DNA of 64,000 nt, from contig CM042548.1 in the NCBI GenBank assembly GCA_023630585.1, forward strand, positions 8,191,027 to 8,255,026. Direction: 5' to 3'. This stretch comes from Cranoglanis bouderius (Eukaryota > Chordata > Actinopteri > Siluriformes > Cranoglanididae). Shown piece by piece: positions 12,096 to 24,442 of this stretch; within the stretch, counting starts at the first letter, position 1, and every line of letters starts with the position of its first letter. Made by a program: the position numbers and the translations under genes. The notes below the pieces were generated by a model. It did no database searches and was not told where the DNA came from. It saw only the letters and a program-made list of their open reading frames with translations.

Positions 12096-12989
12096 TGATT
12101 AAAAGTGTGATTTTTTTTTCTGGAAAGGACACCAAACATCGTAGAGCACATGCTTGTGGTAACTAATGCGCATGGATGAAATGGGATGGATATAAATACA
12201 TAGAACATACAAATTAAATGATATACCACCTGATTCAACTTCTGCTAAAATTATCGTCTTTGAAAAAGATATTCTTTCAACCCCAAAGGAAATGACAATC
12301 TTAAGGCAGGTTTGAAAACTAGGAGAAAAAATAGTTTTCCAGCGCCTCACGAGGTTTCTCTTGAATATAATCATGATGATGATGAATTGTTAACCATAGT
12401 TGACTTGTATCTCGTATAATTAATCAAATTATAGTTTTCATGCTTCAGCAAAGTGTAATTCTGCTATTTGCATCAAGAGACGTGTGCCTGCAAGTTTTCT
12501 GATTTTACAGCAGAACTCAAAAAGTGCTCTTGGTAGAAAAGGTTATGCTTATTATGAAACCTACCTCCTGTAATTGCTGTGCTGAGGCAGTATCAAATTC
12601 TGCTAGAGGATTAGAGCTTTACTTCCTCAAAATATTTAAAGTCACTCTGCAATCAGTTACCTGTAATTAGAGCAAGGTTTTGTACAAAGCAATCTGCTGG
12701 AGCCTGTCTCATTAAATCCAGGTAAGAGGTCTTGTATCATTTGCTTTGGTATTTATGGCAGTGCTTATGACAGAAGAAGCCTCTGCAAAGTGAACATCAC
12801 AGTCAGTAAGAGAAAATCAATTCTGTACTCAGATTGCTGTCAGATTGCATCAGTTGCTGTCCCTTGTCCAGGAAAAAAAAGTTCATCAGAAAGAGAAGCC
12901 CAAAAAAAACAACAACAACAAAAAAGAAAAAACATGTCATATGTGGTATATAAGAAAATAACACTAGCCTTCTTTTACAGAAAAGTCAC
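12096..12989. other. Intergenic stretch, nothing recognised
   Basis: AT-rich sequence without supported genes or repeats. Confidence 0.45.
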
Positions 12990-13466
12990 ATGAAAATGAT
13001 TCATATGTGGAATTTACAAATATGGTCTTAAGACAGCTTATATGTTATGCTTCACCTATTTGTGAATATGATATTTTTAACAACATACAGTACATTTTTC
13101 ACAAAAATACATGATTCATTTATGTAATTTTTTTAATACATTTTTTCATATGTAATTTTTTTGTCATGATTCAATTATTTCCACATGCTACGTTTTATAT
13201 ATGATTCATTAACAGTATGTTCACACATGCTTTTTACAGGATTAATTTATTTTCATGTTTTTTTTACATTAATCATTTATTTTCATGTTTTTTTTTCAGA
13301 TGATTCATTCATTGCCACCTGATTTTTTTTAGATGATTCATTTACTTTACTTTTAATAATTTTTCACGAGCTGTTTTCATACATGATTCATTTATGTTCA
13401 TGTGCTGTTTTTATATGATAAATTTATGATCATGTTTGATTTTTTTTTAACATGATTAATTAATCT

Positions 13467-13755
13467 GCCTCGCACCTCCGGGATTGGGGGTTCGATTCCT
13501 GCCTCCTCCCTGTGTGCATGGAGTTTGAATGTTCTCCCCGTGCTTCAGGGGTTTCCTCCGGGTACTCCGGTTTCCTCCCCCAGTCCAAAGACCCGCATTG
13601 TAGGCCTTGGCAGACATGGCATCTCTAAATTGTGTGTGAATGTGTGTGCAATTGTGCCCTGTGATGGGTTGGCCCCAGCATTGTGCCCACAGTGCTTTGG
13701 GATAGGCTTCATCCAGGCTCCCCCATGAGTAGGATAAGTGGTAGGAAATGTGGTG
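13467..13755 (+). mobile_element. tRNA-derived SINE-type retroposon, 5'-truncated
   Basis: It starts with gcctcgcacctccggg followed by a polymerase III B-box (ggttcgattcc at about 13,490). The conserved body (ccgggtactccggtttcctc, ccctgtgatgggttggc) and the tail aggataagtggtaggaaatg follow. The same body is at 31,455-31,747 (+) and 52,027-52,362 (-, complete). The A-box half of the tRNA-like head is missing here. Confidence 0.75.
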
Positions 13756-13960
13756 CTCTCTTCGCTGAGGCCTGGGTTCGATTCCTGGCAAGGAAACCAA
13801 CCCCAGCCACTGGAGGGTTGCACAAATCAGTGCCGGTCCCAAGCCCAGAAAATGGAGAGGGCTGTGTTAGGAAGGACATCGGGCGTAAAACTTCCACAGT
13901 CAACATGCGGACGGGTGATCCACTGTAGCGACCACGAAACGGGAGCAGCCCATGTATACT
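13756..13960 (+). repeat. Second retroposon fragment, possibly LINE 5' region
   Basis: A new ggttcgattcctggcaagg block at about 13,770 is followed by gttgcacaaatcagtgccgg, then aaggacatcgggcgtaaaac and caacatgcgg. The text resembles a 5' segment of a fish LINE that I recognise only loosely. No reading frame is preserved. Confidence 0.4.
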
Positions 13961-14130
13961 TTTTCACACCATTAATTTCTTTTCAAATGTAACATTTTTT
14001 TTTTTTTTTTACATACAATTAATTTATATTCCATGTTCAAATCATTAATGTTCATGTGATTTTTTTTTCACCAAATTCATTCAATGTTTTGTTTTACACA
14101 TGCTTCATTTATTATTCATGTAATCATATG

Positions 14131-17100
14131 GAAAAACGTGATTGATTACTTATGATATTATCATGAAATTCATAACAAGCTAAGGCAGACTACTGAATCA
14201 AAATCATTTCGGTCCGTCTTGGATCACATGTACTGTATGAACCAGGAATGATTTACCTGGGTGCCTGGGTGCCTGGGTGCCCAATTCCAGTCCCAGAGGG
14301 TCAAAGTACTGTACTGTTTAACACACCTAATAAGATGTCTTTTAGCAAGAAATGCCTCCATCTCTGTATTCTGGATTCCATGCTGGTTTTCAGTGCTTAC
14401 AAACTACAGAAATGCTGTGTGCAATAAAGAGACAGATCTGTTGTCACACCTCCCACAATCCAATTATCCCTCCTCCTTGATAGGGAGCCAAGTGTGGCTT
14501 GTTAATGGAGAGGCAACAGCCTCCATAAAAACAGGCTCTCTGGCTCTTGAGTTGGAGAGGAGCGTGGTTGGAGAGCCTGAGGCTCGAGTTGCTTGGGAAT
14601 AGGTACATATGATCTTTTCTTTATTTCTCTTTATGTCTAAGTAAAACTAAGTATTGTCTTCTCTAGGGGCTGGTCTGAGATGCACACGACAGAGCAGTGT
14701 GTGTTCTTGAGCCCCTAATGATTTCCCCAAGGTTGTCTCCAGAGTGTACATAATTACAGACCTACGTTATGAATTGGATATTATACTGTGTCTTTCATTT
14801 TAAAATTGAAATCACTCTTAATAGGGCTACACGGTAACATTTGAAATTATCATCACAATTCTATCGGAAATTTGATCATCAAGACAGTTGGGTCTATTTA
14901 TGAATAAATTATTTGATTGGTTACATCAACAGAAAATTTTACATGGCGAAATCTTGCAGAACTAAACTAAGATTGCATCGTAGTCACATTAACTGAGGGT
15001 GAATCTTTTTTGAATGCTAAACTGATTTGATAAATTTCCTCAGAGTCTTAGACAATTTTGATTAATTGCTTTCGAGACTTAGAAAATTGGTTCATTGTAT
15101 GTCTGTCACTGCATGTGTGCGTCTTCATGAAGCACGCTGAAAATTTCCATGTGCGCAACAAAGTCCATTGCTATGACAAGTGCTGGCAAGTAAAGAGTGC
15201 ATTACTGTGTCATGGAAAGACATTTTGTTAAGTGAAAACTGCTTTTAGAAAAAAAAATTAAAAGAAAAACTTTTGCTTTACCTTTAAGATTGCATCAGTC
15301 AGCTCACTACTGTTATTCTGTTGACATTGGCTTTTTCAGACAGCCTTGATGATGTTTTCATCTGTTTGAAGGTCTGTTATGTAAAACCTTTTTTGTATAG
15401 ACTATACAGACACTTTTTTATGTTGGGGAATCGAAATGAAATTAAAGTTCATAAAAATCGATTTTAAAAAATACATACAATTATGTACGCAATTAGGGTA
15501 CCTAAGACATTGTCAAGTAATGTATTTTTGAATTTTTGAATGTTTATAGCCTTCCTTTACCTCATCCTTACTAAGCATTCATTACTTACAGGGTTCACAT
15601 CAAATTGCAATTCACCTTCACTGGCACTTAATGATCACAACATCCCAGCATGGAGTTCTTCATTAGACACCAAATTAAAGGGCCAGCGCGACACTGCTGT
15701 AGCTGTGCTGCTGCTGAGTGTCACGTTTCTCTTTCTCTCCATTAGTCCGAACGATATTTGCTTTATGTCTAATATTGCTATCGTGTTATACACTATCACA
15801 GATCAGCCAAGGAATACCACCACATATATATGTGCATAATTTATATTAGCCTGGGATTGGAGACATTCTTCTAAATTATTGTTAATAGATTATTCCTCAG
15901 ACTTCATTAACTGCACACTCATGTTTTGTTCAGAAAGAAATTTACAAAAAAGATTTGCTCCAGGCATTTTACACCTTTACAGCAGAATTAATAGATGTAT
16001 CATTGCTGTTCCTTATGAATCCACAAACCATTTAATGCTCTGCTGGTTGTCAGTAGACAGATTGTATGAACAGTCAGTCAAATTTACAAGGTCAGTTACA
16101 CACGCAGGTAGGAGATCACACCTGTCTGTCACCCATGGCTGACCTTGTGAATACACGTGGCCTGGAAGCTGTAGGATGTCATAAGGACATGAACAAGAGA
16201 GAATTCAGCATTTGAGTTAAGAGTCAAAGTCATAGGTTCTGCATGGACATTCTGGGCAAATAAACATAAGAATAAAATAAGCATAAATTGCTGTGATCCC
16301 TCTTTTTCTGCACTTGCTCTGTGAGTTTACAAGCTGTACATATCCATACCCAAAAGAGCTGCCCTGTTCAGCATAATCTATCATGATAGATGATCTCATT
16401 TTAACTAAGATGCATGATATATACTTTTTCCCAGCTGGGCTCCATTTACATAATATTCATTAATTATCTGGTGGTTTGTCCTGTAAGAACCGAGCAGACT
16501 GATTCACAAGTTTACAGCTCCACTACATCTCTCACTTTTCATTTTGAAGCAAATGGTTCATTGCCACATGAGCTGCACTTTTATTAGAGCTTTGCCCATG
16601 GTCCTGCTTTAAGCAGCTCTCTCAAGGTTCTGTTTTATGGCATAGTAATAACTAGTGGATTATAAAAAAAAACTTTCATTTTATATGTGAAAAATGTTTG
16701 CTTCATCTGCTCAAGGTGTAGGCAGACTGCACTATAAAAAAAAAATAGCATTAAGGCCTGGTTTAAAGTTCAAGTGTGTATTCCCGACTTGTACCCTGTG
16801 TTCCCGCTTCGGATCCACGATGACCCACCCAGGATGAAGCATTTACTGAAGATCTGTGAATGAATGAATAAACTGCAGGCTATAGTGCTAATAGCAGGTT
16901 TGTACAACATCCTAGCAATTTTCACAGGCATATATCATAGTGTTTATGGAAATATAATATGGAGATATGGTAAGACATTCTGTCTGCTATTATGTATTGC
17001 ATGTTGAGGGTGTACATATGCCTAGCTGTCATTTTTCAAACCACAAGCAAGCCTACTTTAATGCAGTATGACCTTGCTGCCTGTGAAACAAATGGAAATC

Positions 17101-18774
17101 GCACTATTCATTGATAAGACATTACACAGCATGTCTTAGATTGCATACAAATGGACGGATTAAGTTTATTCCTTTTAGCATGAATCTATTTTCAATGGCA
17201 TTCAAATGATGGATGGAACATATTTGAAAATAGAAATTGCATTTTTTCCATTATACTCTCCATACATGATTGCAATTATTGACAACTGACTAACTACTAA
17301 TACACTGGGGGGGGAAATATGGCACTAATCTAAACAGCCATTTGAGATTCAAGCTGGCGGTGATCACAGCAAAGCCAACAGCGACTGACCTTGTAAGCTC
17401 ATTCAATAACTATATAAAGTTCAGACACACTGTTGTACCTGCAAGTGATAGTGCACATCGTCATGACTGATATCATTCTCAACTAAGAAGTCCATCAATA
17501 TTGCAGTTTGGGTCAACACTTTCTAAAGCATAGACAGATAGACAGCAACTCCAAAACCTGATTGAATGTAACCATGTTTTGTCTGGGTTTTTTTGCTGTT
17601 GTTGTTGCTGATGTTGTTTTTTAAACACGTTGCTTGTGTATGGCACATTTGATTGTTCGGTTGTACGACTCCACTCCACTGACATGATCTAGGAAAGAAG
17701 CAATGAAACATCAGCATATACAGTTCCTGACCCTGTATCAAGGTAGACCCAAATCAAGACACCAGATTTCTCTTTCCCTTTTCATTCATCCTTTTTTTCA
17801 CCCTTACCAGCTAGCAAAGATGGTCTGCTATCTAGTTTAGCAGCTGGTAGCTGGTCAAACCAAGCTGGATTTTTCCAGCAGAGACATGGACGTTTTTGCA
17901 TAGCACTTCAGAGAGCTCCTTTCAATACAATAATGTTAATAACATTGTAATTTTACTTTGAGTTAGGCATTTGTGAAATGTGTATGTTTGATTGCATAAG
18001 ACAGCTCCACCCAACAGCCATGTGAGTGAATGGAGCAATTCTGTTAGGGGACCAAGTACTGAAGTTTTAAAGCATTTAATGTAAATCGTTCACTATTTAC
18101 ACGTATAAAAGCAAGCTCAAATCAACCACACTGATTTGTGTAGTGTTTCACAATTATTTTCTTACCTGTCCTACATTTATGGTAGCAATACTTAGTCAGT
18201 CCTGATCTGAACTGAACTAGTTAATTACAAGTATTGCATAAGGTGTCCCCTCTGTACTTTATTGTACTTGTTTTGCATACAAGAACTTGGCTGTGTTTGT
18301 ATAGCGTGTTAATTACCCTGAGTTTTCAGGCTTTGAAAATATTGCACTTGCTCTACAAATGCTTTGTCTGCATTTTTTTTTATTACTCAACCCCATCACA
18401 CAACAGATTTTAAAAGCTAGAATTGTCACTAGAATGTGACTGAACCAAAATCTTTTTTATTCTTAATCACATTGGACGGAACCACAATTTAGATTGTGTC
18501 CACAATTTATTTTTGTATAAAACGTTCATAATTAATTCAAGTTAATTGTATGTACCTTAATTGGTTTAGCTTGACATGTATACTTTCCCCGGGTTTCTTT
18601 TGTGTCGTTACAACAAATTATGTTTCTGTCATTTTAAGTTGAAATTAATTTCAAGTTTAAATTAAGTTCATTTAAAGAAGTCTCTTTAAAGCCTATTTTC
18701 CAGTATTTTACTTTCCAAACTATTTCATTTTATTACACTTACAGATAAAAACAGGACTCTGAAAATTTTCACAA
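14131..18774. other. Intergenic stretch with minor repeat fragments
   Basis: Nothing coding is supported. Small items: gtgcctgg repeated in tandem near 14,260-14,283, followed by a caattccagtcccagagggt segment typical of a fish DNA-transposon end. About 16,770-16,870 is a retroposon tail ending in tgaatgaatgaat. About 17,815-17,890 is an agctggtagctggtc self-similar segment. Confidence 0.45.
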
Positions 18775-18840
18775 ATCATGTGGTCACTTTGTTGCTCTGA
18801 GTTTTTGTAGTAACCCAGAGCAACAGAGTGACCACATGAT
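18775..18840. repeat. 66-base near-perfect hairpin
   Basis: atcatgtggtcactttgttg at 18,775-18,794 pairs with the segment ending at 18,840, leaving one mismatch in the outer 25 pairs. The stem continues with one further mismatch towards a loop of about eight bases. Size and shape resemble a pre-miRNA, but an inverted-repeat transposon relic is equally possible. I do not recognise a known microRNA in it. Confidence 0.6.
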
Positions 18841-21800
18841 ACCACTGTATACACTTTAGAAAATATAGTCCCAAATGAATCTAATCAGTAATATTTGCTG
18901 ATATTTTAGGTGAGAATTACATCATTAGAATTCACAAATAAGACCTGATACACTATCACTAGCAGGTGTATGTTACAACACCACAGCTTTATAGCAGACA
19001 GAATCACAATTCCACAAACTATCCTCTATACTGCAGTCAAATACTCTGATATCCTAGTACCTACTGGCTTCTAATGTTGTCTGTGAGCTTATTATTTTAC
19101 ACATGCTTTTACTTTTACAGCGTCGGACAGATGCGTTTACCCAGATCAACTTACAGAAGTGCTTTGTACTCTAAATGGAAAATATATCCTCACTCTAGTA
19201 CAAATAGGCCAGACTCCAATAATTCCATTAAGCTAAAACCCCTTTAGAGTGTAGGAAAGTACACAGCAAGTGGATGACGTGTGAATACTTTCTGAGTCTG
19301 TATCAGTTGTAGGGATCTGTTGACAGATATAGAAAGAACTGCTAGGAGTGAGTTGCAGTGGTCCAGTTTCAATATGAAAAGCAACTGAAGAAGCATACGA
19401 AAGTGTTGTAAATGAAAAACCTACATGGCCCAGTTTAGGTCAGCAATATGAGCAGAGAATGATAGTTGGTCATCCACAATGACAACAAGCTCTGATAGTC
19501 CTGCACTTCTTCTTTGATTATGTGCACCTTGGATCATCACCCATAACCATCAAACACCTAATAATGCTAATATTAAGAAACAGTGAAGGACAACTGTTTC
19601 ATATTCCATCTGTTTTCATATTAAACAATGCATCATTTGCACAGAATCTTTTTTTTTTTTATTATTCTTTTCTCATGTTTTCTCATCTGTTTTTGGCAAA
19701 CACCAAGCAAGCAGGCATTGAAAAGGCATTCTCACTGACTGACTGACTCCACATTGTTGAAATATACCTGCTTTGCATGTTCTTAGGAGAAAGATGAGAC
19801 CAATCAAATTCTACCAACACCACAGATATTTTCTTAAACAGAAGGTCCTTTGCAGTCCATTGACTTCAAAATGCTGTGCAACCTATGGCTGTCTGGCAAG
19901 TCTATGCTTGGTAGTTGTAACGTTATTGTAAATCTGAAACTAAATCTAAAGATTTGGCATATTATTTTATTAAGTAAGTAGTATCTGTTCTTATCAGTTT
20001 AATATCTGATACGTCCTCCATTTAAGGACTTTATATTAAACAGATTTAAAGAGCAGGGAGCTGGAAGAGGGGCCTGCTCTGTCCAATCCTAGTACTGCAG
20101 TACCTCCAGGAATGGTGCACCTTTTCAAAAGGTTAAAAAAATAATAATTAATTATAGAAAGAAAGTAAACAAACAAACAAGTAAATAAATAAATGAATTA
20201 GTTTTCCTTCCAGAAGCAAAACGACATCACAAAGACCAAATCCATAGGACTGGCTAGAAAGACGATGTGATGTAAGTGATGTAACCCTCTAAGTGATGTA
20301 ACCCCAGGCCCACAGACAATAGCAAGATGGCTTGAACAGGGAGTGACTCGGGAAGGAAAGGCTATCTCTAAGTGATTGGGAACTAGTAATCTGGCTCAGT
20401 GTAAGATGGCTTGAGCACCCCAGCTCCACCCTGATATCTTTTATAGCTCCTGCAGAAAATCATTTTTTGCAACCTATTGCTCTGCTTGTTTGAAAAAAAA
20501 AGCAAAGTGACATATGGTACTTTTTCATTAATTTATTTATAATGTCAAAACTTCCACAAAAAACAACAACATAGTGATTAGGTTAAAAAAAAAAAATTAA
20601 AAATAAACACACAAACTCAGAGCACACCAAATGAATTGTTTACTGTTATCAATAACAATCTGTTATGGGACTGAACTCGGTTTATTTAACTCCACAGCAC
20701 AGATAAGGTGGGCAGAAACGTTCTCCTTTAGGATATGGAGAGCAGCAAATGGATTTTACACCACTTGTTTTTATAAAGCTCAAAAAGTTTAGAGAGCTTA
20801 ATTTGAAAGCTTGTTGTGTTGCTTTGTCAGCTAGTCTGCACCTATGCACCATAGATGCTTACTATACTCTCTACATCCTGTTCTGGGTTTGAAATAGCAA
20901 CTCCCTTCTTCATCTGTGCTCCTAATTGATCCCTGGCTTTTCAGTCTCCTCTCCTTCAGTAATCTAGTGTTAAAAAAAAAAAAAAACTCATTGTATGATA
21001 TAAATAAACCCTAAATGCTAATAGTTTAACATGAATAATAATTATAATATAATCATATTTTAATTGAGTACTGTCATTCATTATAGCATTTATCATCACT
21101 TCCCTGATGTCCATTAAGATAGACTTTTGATAACATTCACCAATTGCTACTAAAAGAAATTAAGTTCAGAAATGTGATTTGTTTGGCATTCCACACAAGC
21201 TTCCTCATCATTTGGAGTTAATAGAGGCCACTGTACTGGGATTTTGCTATAATAGTGTTCTGCCATTACATGGCAGTATTTCATTGAGCATATGTTCAGT
21301 GATATGAAAAAGGAGGCATCACTGTTATAATGTGAAAGAAAGTAAGTTTTTTCTGAACTTCATCCCCATGGTGTTGTTATACTGTTATAGTGGTGCTATA
21401 AGGCTGCATGTTTGACTCTTAAGGCTATTCCTTCGTAAAGCATTTTATACTTTTACATTATGAGATTTATCATGATGAATAAAGCATCATCTCTGGGATT
21501 AAGCATAATTTCCTATTTTTTGCAAGACTGCTGAATAGCCATGTCTGCAAGACAGACACACAACAGTTCTTCTAAACAACAAGTCTTACAGAGTGCCCAC
21601 ATTTTCACCTTATCTATGTTGTATGTCTGTAAAGATAGCCTGATATAACTATGCTTTTCCATGGTCATATTCTGGCAGCTGAACTCTTGAAAGATTCACC
21701 TTCAGCATTTACATTAAAGGATTTTGCATGAGGAAAAACATCTTATGAATGCAGCATGGAAATTCTACTTGCTCCAACTTCATCTTTGCTCCAAAGATTT

Positions 21801-22029
21801 TATCAAAATTCTGAGGGGTTCTCTATTTTACTTTCTTGGCTTGCTTTCATTTTAGATATTGCTCCTTGTCTACTGAATCTTGGAATTAAACATATACTTT
21901 TATGATCACGATTCAGCTAAAAATGACATTTTAATTAATTAACCTCAGAAAGAAATGGGTATTCAGCCATTCATTCAAATAGGTTTATCCATTACATGAA
22001 GTAGAAAAGGTAAAGGTTTAAGCCTTTCA
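18841..22029. other. Intergenic stretch, mostly unrecognised
   Basis: No gene is supported. About 19,330-19,500 (gagttgcagtggtccag ... agttggtcatccac) resembles a fragment of a common fish dispersed repeat. The rest is AT-rich unique-looking sequence. Confidence 0.4.
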
Positions 22030-22274
22030 GTCTATTATGCTTTTATTTTTGCAGCAAAACCCAGCAGCCTTCATTGTGTTTTCTGTCTGAAAAGTGTCTC
22101 TTACATAATATGCTGCTTTCTTTAAAGGCACACAAACATTTTTCATAAACATTTAATTTTGTGCTAGAAAACTAATGTTTGGGAATCTAAAATGTTTTTT
22201 GTACTGACTTTATAATGTCAGTTAAGTTTGTACTAAAAAAAAAATAGGGTACCTAAAACTTTTGCACAGTAATG
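22030..22274. mobile_element. Tc1-type MITE, right half
   Basis: It shares long identical blocks (gcagcaaaacccagcagcct, ctagaaaactaatgtttggg, ctaaaacttttgcacagta) with the complete element at 39,160-39,700. Only the half ending in ttttgcacagtaatgta is present. The (AT)n tract follows directly. Confidence 0.8.
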
Positions 22275-22285
22275 TACACACGGTA

Positions 22286-22293
<8 letters not shown>

Positions 22294-22371
<78 letters not shown>
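22294..22371. repeat. (AT)n microsatellite
   Basis: About 39 uninterrupted AT units. Open frames through it are artefacts. Confidence 0.97.
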
Positions 22372-22374
<3 letters not shown>

Positions 22375-22511
22375 CCTGTACAGTACATTGAATAAATGCA
22401 GGTCCAATGGCTGGATGGACTGATCAAAATCTAGGCATGGTAGAACCAAGTTTCCAAGCAGAGGCTTTTATCATCCAAAGAACTCTTGAGGAATTCAACT
22501 GAGCCATTTAC

Positions 22512-23100
22512 AATGCAGTATAAATGCCCTCTAGGGAACCCCTACAGTAGATAAAACATGATAAAGTACCCTCAGTCGCTGGCATGGTAAAAAAAATGCA
22601 GGGTAAATGCCCTCTGTGGAACCCCTACAGTAGATAAAACATGATAAAGTGCCCTTTAAGGTGTCCTTCAAATGAGAAAAGAACCATGATGAAATGTCAT
22701 CTAGGGTGCTGCTATGTGCGAGACAACATGATGAAGTGCCCTCTAGGGTGCCCCTACGTGCGAGGTAACATGATGAATTGCCCTCTAGAGTGCCCTTCCA
22801 ATGGAGAAAATGAGATGCAGTGCCCTTCTGGCTTCCCTATATGCAATAAAATGTGAAGAAGTGCCCCCTAGGGTTCCCCTGTGTACAAAAAATGATGAAG
22901 TGTCCTATAGGGTTCCCAATCCTGCGAGGAAACACGTGTCCTATAGAGTTCCTTTCCAGTGGAGAAAACACGATGCAGTACCCTATAGGCTTCCTTACAT
23001 GCAAGAAAACATGAAGAAGTTCCCTCTAGGGTTCCCCTGTGTACAAAAAATGTTGATGTGTCCTGTAGAGTTCTCTTCCAGTGGAGAAAATATCTAGGGT
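22512..23100. repeat. Minisatellite, ~40-base unit with higher-order pattern
   Basis: About fourteen diverged copies of a unit like tgccctctagggtgcccc plus tatgtgcgagaaaacatgatgaag. Unit starts at 22,779, 22,821, 22,862 and 22,901 give lengths 42, 41, 39 and 36. Starts at 22,937, 22,979, 23,020 and 23,059 give 42, 41, 39. The matching units are also closest in sequence, so three-unit blocks were duplicated. At the left end an 85-base (two-unit) duplication is seen (22,512 and 22,597). The array lies about 1 kb upstream of drd2 exon 1. Confidence 0.9.
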
Positions 23101-23949
23101 GCCTCTATAGTAGAAAAAAAACATTCATTAAAAAAAAAAAAAATTTCACCCCTGGCCCTCAGACAGCCTGTCTCCTCCTGCCTATAGGGTCTGTTTATTG
23201 TATAATGTTGATAGATATTATTAAATGTCCAGTGCTGAGTGTTGAAATGATACCTTCAGGGCTTACAATGTGTGTGAAGCTGGGGTTATACACAAGGAAC
23301 ACAATAATTATCCACTTGGAGCGGTTTGTCACTACGTAACTGAACATCTGAAAGAAGACGGCAGTGTTGTAATTTTATATCTTCAGTGATCGGAGGCGAG
23401 ACCAACCAGACAGCGTTTACAGGAAAATATGTGGAAATACTTGTGTCTTATCGGCTGACGGGTCTCAATTCTACCAAACGCTAGCTCACACACTCTGTGT
23501 GAGGGAAAATGGATATACGCTGTTTTGTTATTATTTTTTAACCAAGTAAAGGGGTTGAAACTGAAACACTAACATCCTCAGCATTCCTGGGCAGGAAAAT
23601 AAGGTGCGTAAATGACTATATGAGTTCCAGTTTACGTGAGCATGATATGAGCAGAGGATATGGGAAAGATAATGTACTTTGTATATCACTGTAGCAGCCA
23701 AACCCATAGCTTAGTTGTGCCTCCCCTTGGCTAGCGACACCAAACTAGCCTAGTTAGAAAATTTTTATATTTTATCGGTATGGTAGTCCTACAAACAGTG
23801 CTAACACCCGAGGCAAGTTTTATGATAAATCCAACTTTTTCTGATCATGTCATACACTGACAGCTAAGTTACCTCAGCTTCCATAAAACAAAACTTAGAC
23901 TACTAGCTGAGCTGGAAAAAAACGCACGAACAAGAATCTGGGCCCAGGC
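23101..23949. other. Upstream flank of drd2
   Basis: No gene or repeat is recognised. It could contain distal promoter elements, but none can be named from the sequence alone. Confidence 0.4.
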
Positions 23950-23959
23950 CTGGATGATT

Positions 23960-24070
23960 AACAGTCCAGCTAGCGCCCCTGGGTTTTATGTCCTTTTGTC
24001 ACTCGCCACGCCCCACTCTTACTCTCGTTGTCCCGCCTCTCCACTGTGTGGCGGTTAGAGGCACGCGGAA
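23960..24070 (+). promoter_or_regulatory. drd2: Putative drd2 promoter, CpG-rich and TATA-less
   Basis: Base composition turns GC- and CpG-rich from about 24,000 to 24,140, unlike the AT-rich surroundings. gccacgcccc (about 24,005-24,015) is a KLF/Sp-type box and cccgcctctcc follows at about 24,031. No TATA box is seen. This fits the TATA-less, GC-rich promoter known for mammalian DRD2. The transcription start is not fixed by sequence. Confidence 0.5.
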
Positions 24071-24442
24071 GGCTGGCGCGTGCGTAAAGGCGCGCGCTCT
24101 CACTCACTTCACCTGCCACACGCGCTCGCTGCGCACGAGGACTTTGGCGCTGTAAGCGTCACACTTTCACTCAAAACCTCCAGAGGAAAAACAGACGAGA
24201 AACACAGGACATTTGTGGATCAGAATAAGTTGGAAGGCGTCTTTGGAAGAAGTCGGGTTATTTGTTTTTTGTTTTTTTTTTTTGTTTTTTTTGTTGGCGT
24301 GAAGTCTTCACGAAGTAGTTGCTGAAAGAAGCGAGTTATTTATCCGACTTCTCCTCATGGACAGGCGCATGCGCTGGAGAAAAGTGGATTTAAAACACCT
24401 TCGGCTCTGTACTTCTCTGTTCATGAAACTTACGCCGTGAAG
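24070..24442 (+). other. drd2: drd2 exon 1, non-coding (5' end approximate)
   Basis: The exon ends at a strong donor (aag|gtaagc, intron from 24,443). It contains no start codon that continues in frame into exon 2. Vertebrate D2 genes have a non-coding first exon separated by a long intron from the ATG exon, and the same layout is seen here with an intron of about 4 kb. A T-rich tract lies at 24,260-24,293. The 5' boundary is a guess from the CpG-rich region. Confidence 0.6.
24357..24440 (+). promoter_or_regulatory. Upstream ORF in the drd2 leader (27 codons)
   Basis: An ATG at 24,357 (tcatgg context, G at +4) opens a frame of 27 codons with a TGA at 24,438-24,440. The stop falls two bases before the exon 1 donor, so the frame closes entirely within exon 1. 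Two more ATGs lie in the same frame. If included in the mRNA it would be expected to dampen translation of the receptor. Translation is inferred only. Confidence 0.45.

Larger units (their letters stand above)
12990..14130. repeat. AT-rich degenerate tandem array, split by retroposon sequence
   Basis: About fifteen diverged copies of a 30-45-base unit built on acatgattcatttat, then ttcatgt, then a T run (e.g. near 13,108, 13,300, 13,335, 13,384, 13,417, 14,042 and 14,100). The array stops at 13,455 and resumes at about 13,965. The interval between is non-array, GC-richer retroposon sequence. Confidence 0.65.

Noticed and set aside
22641..23097. Two overlapping + strand frames with repeated MMKCPLGCP-like peptides
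   Set aside because: They are translations of the 40-base minisatellite. The unit length is not a multiple of three, the frames shift between units, and there is no promoter or splice context.
24080..24325. 81-codon + strand frame in drd2 exon 1
   Set aside because: It begins at GTG, has no domain, and lies in the CpG-rich leader. The T-rich tract is translated as poly-Phe.
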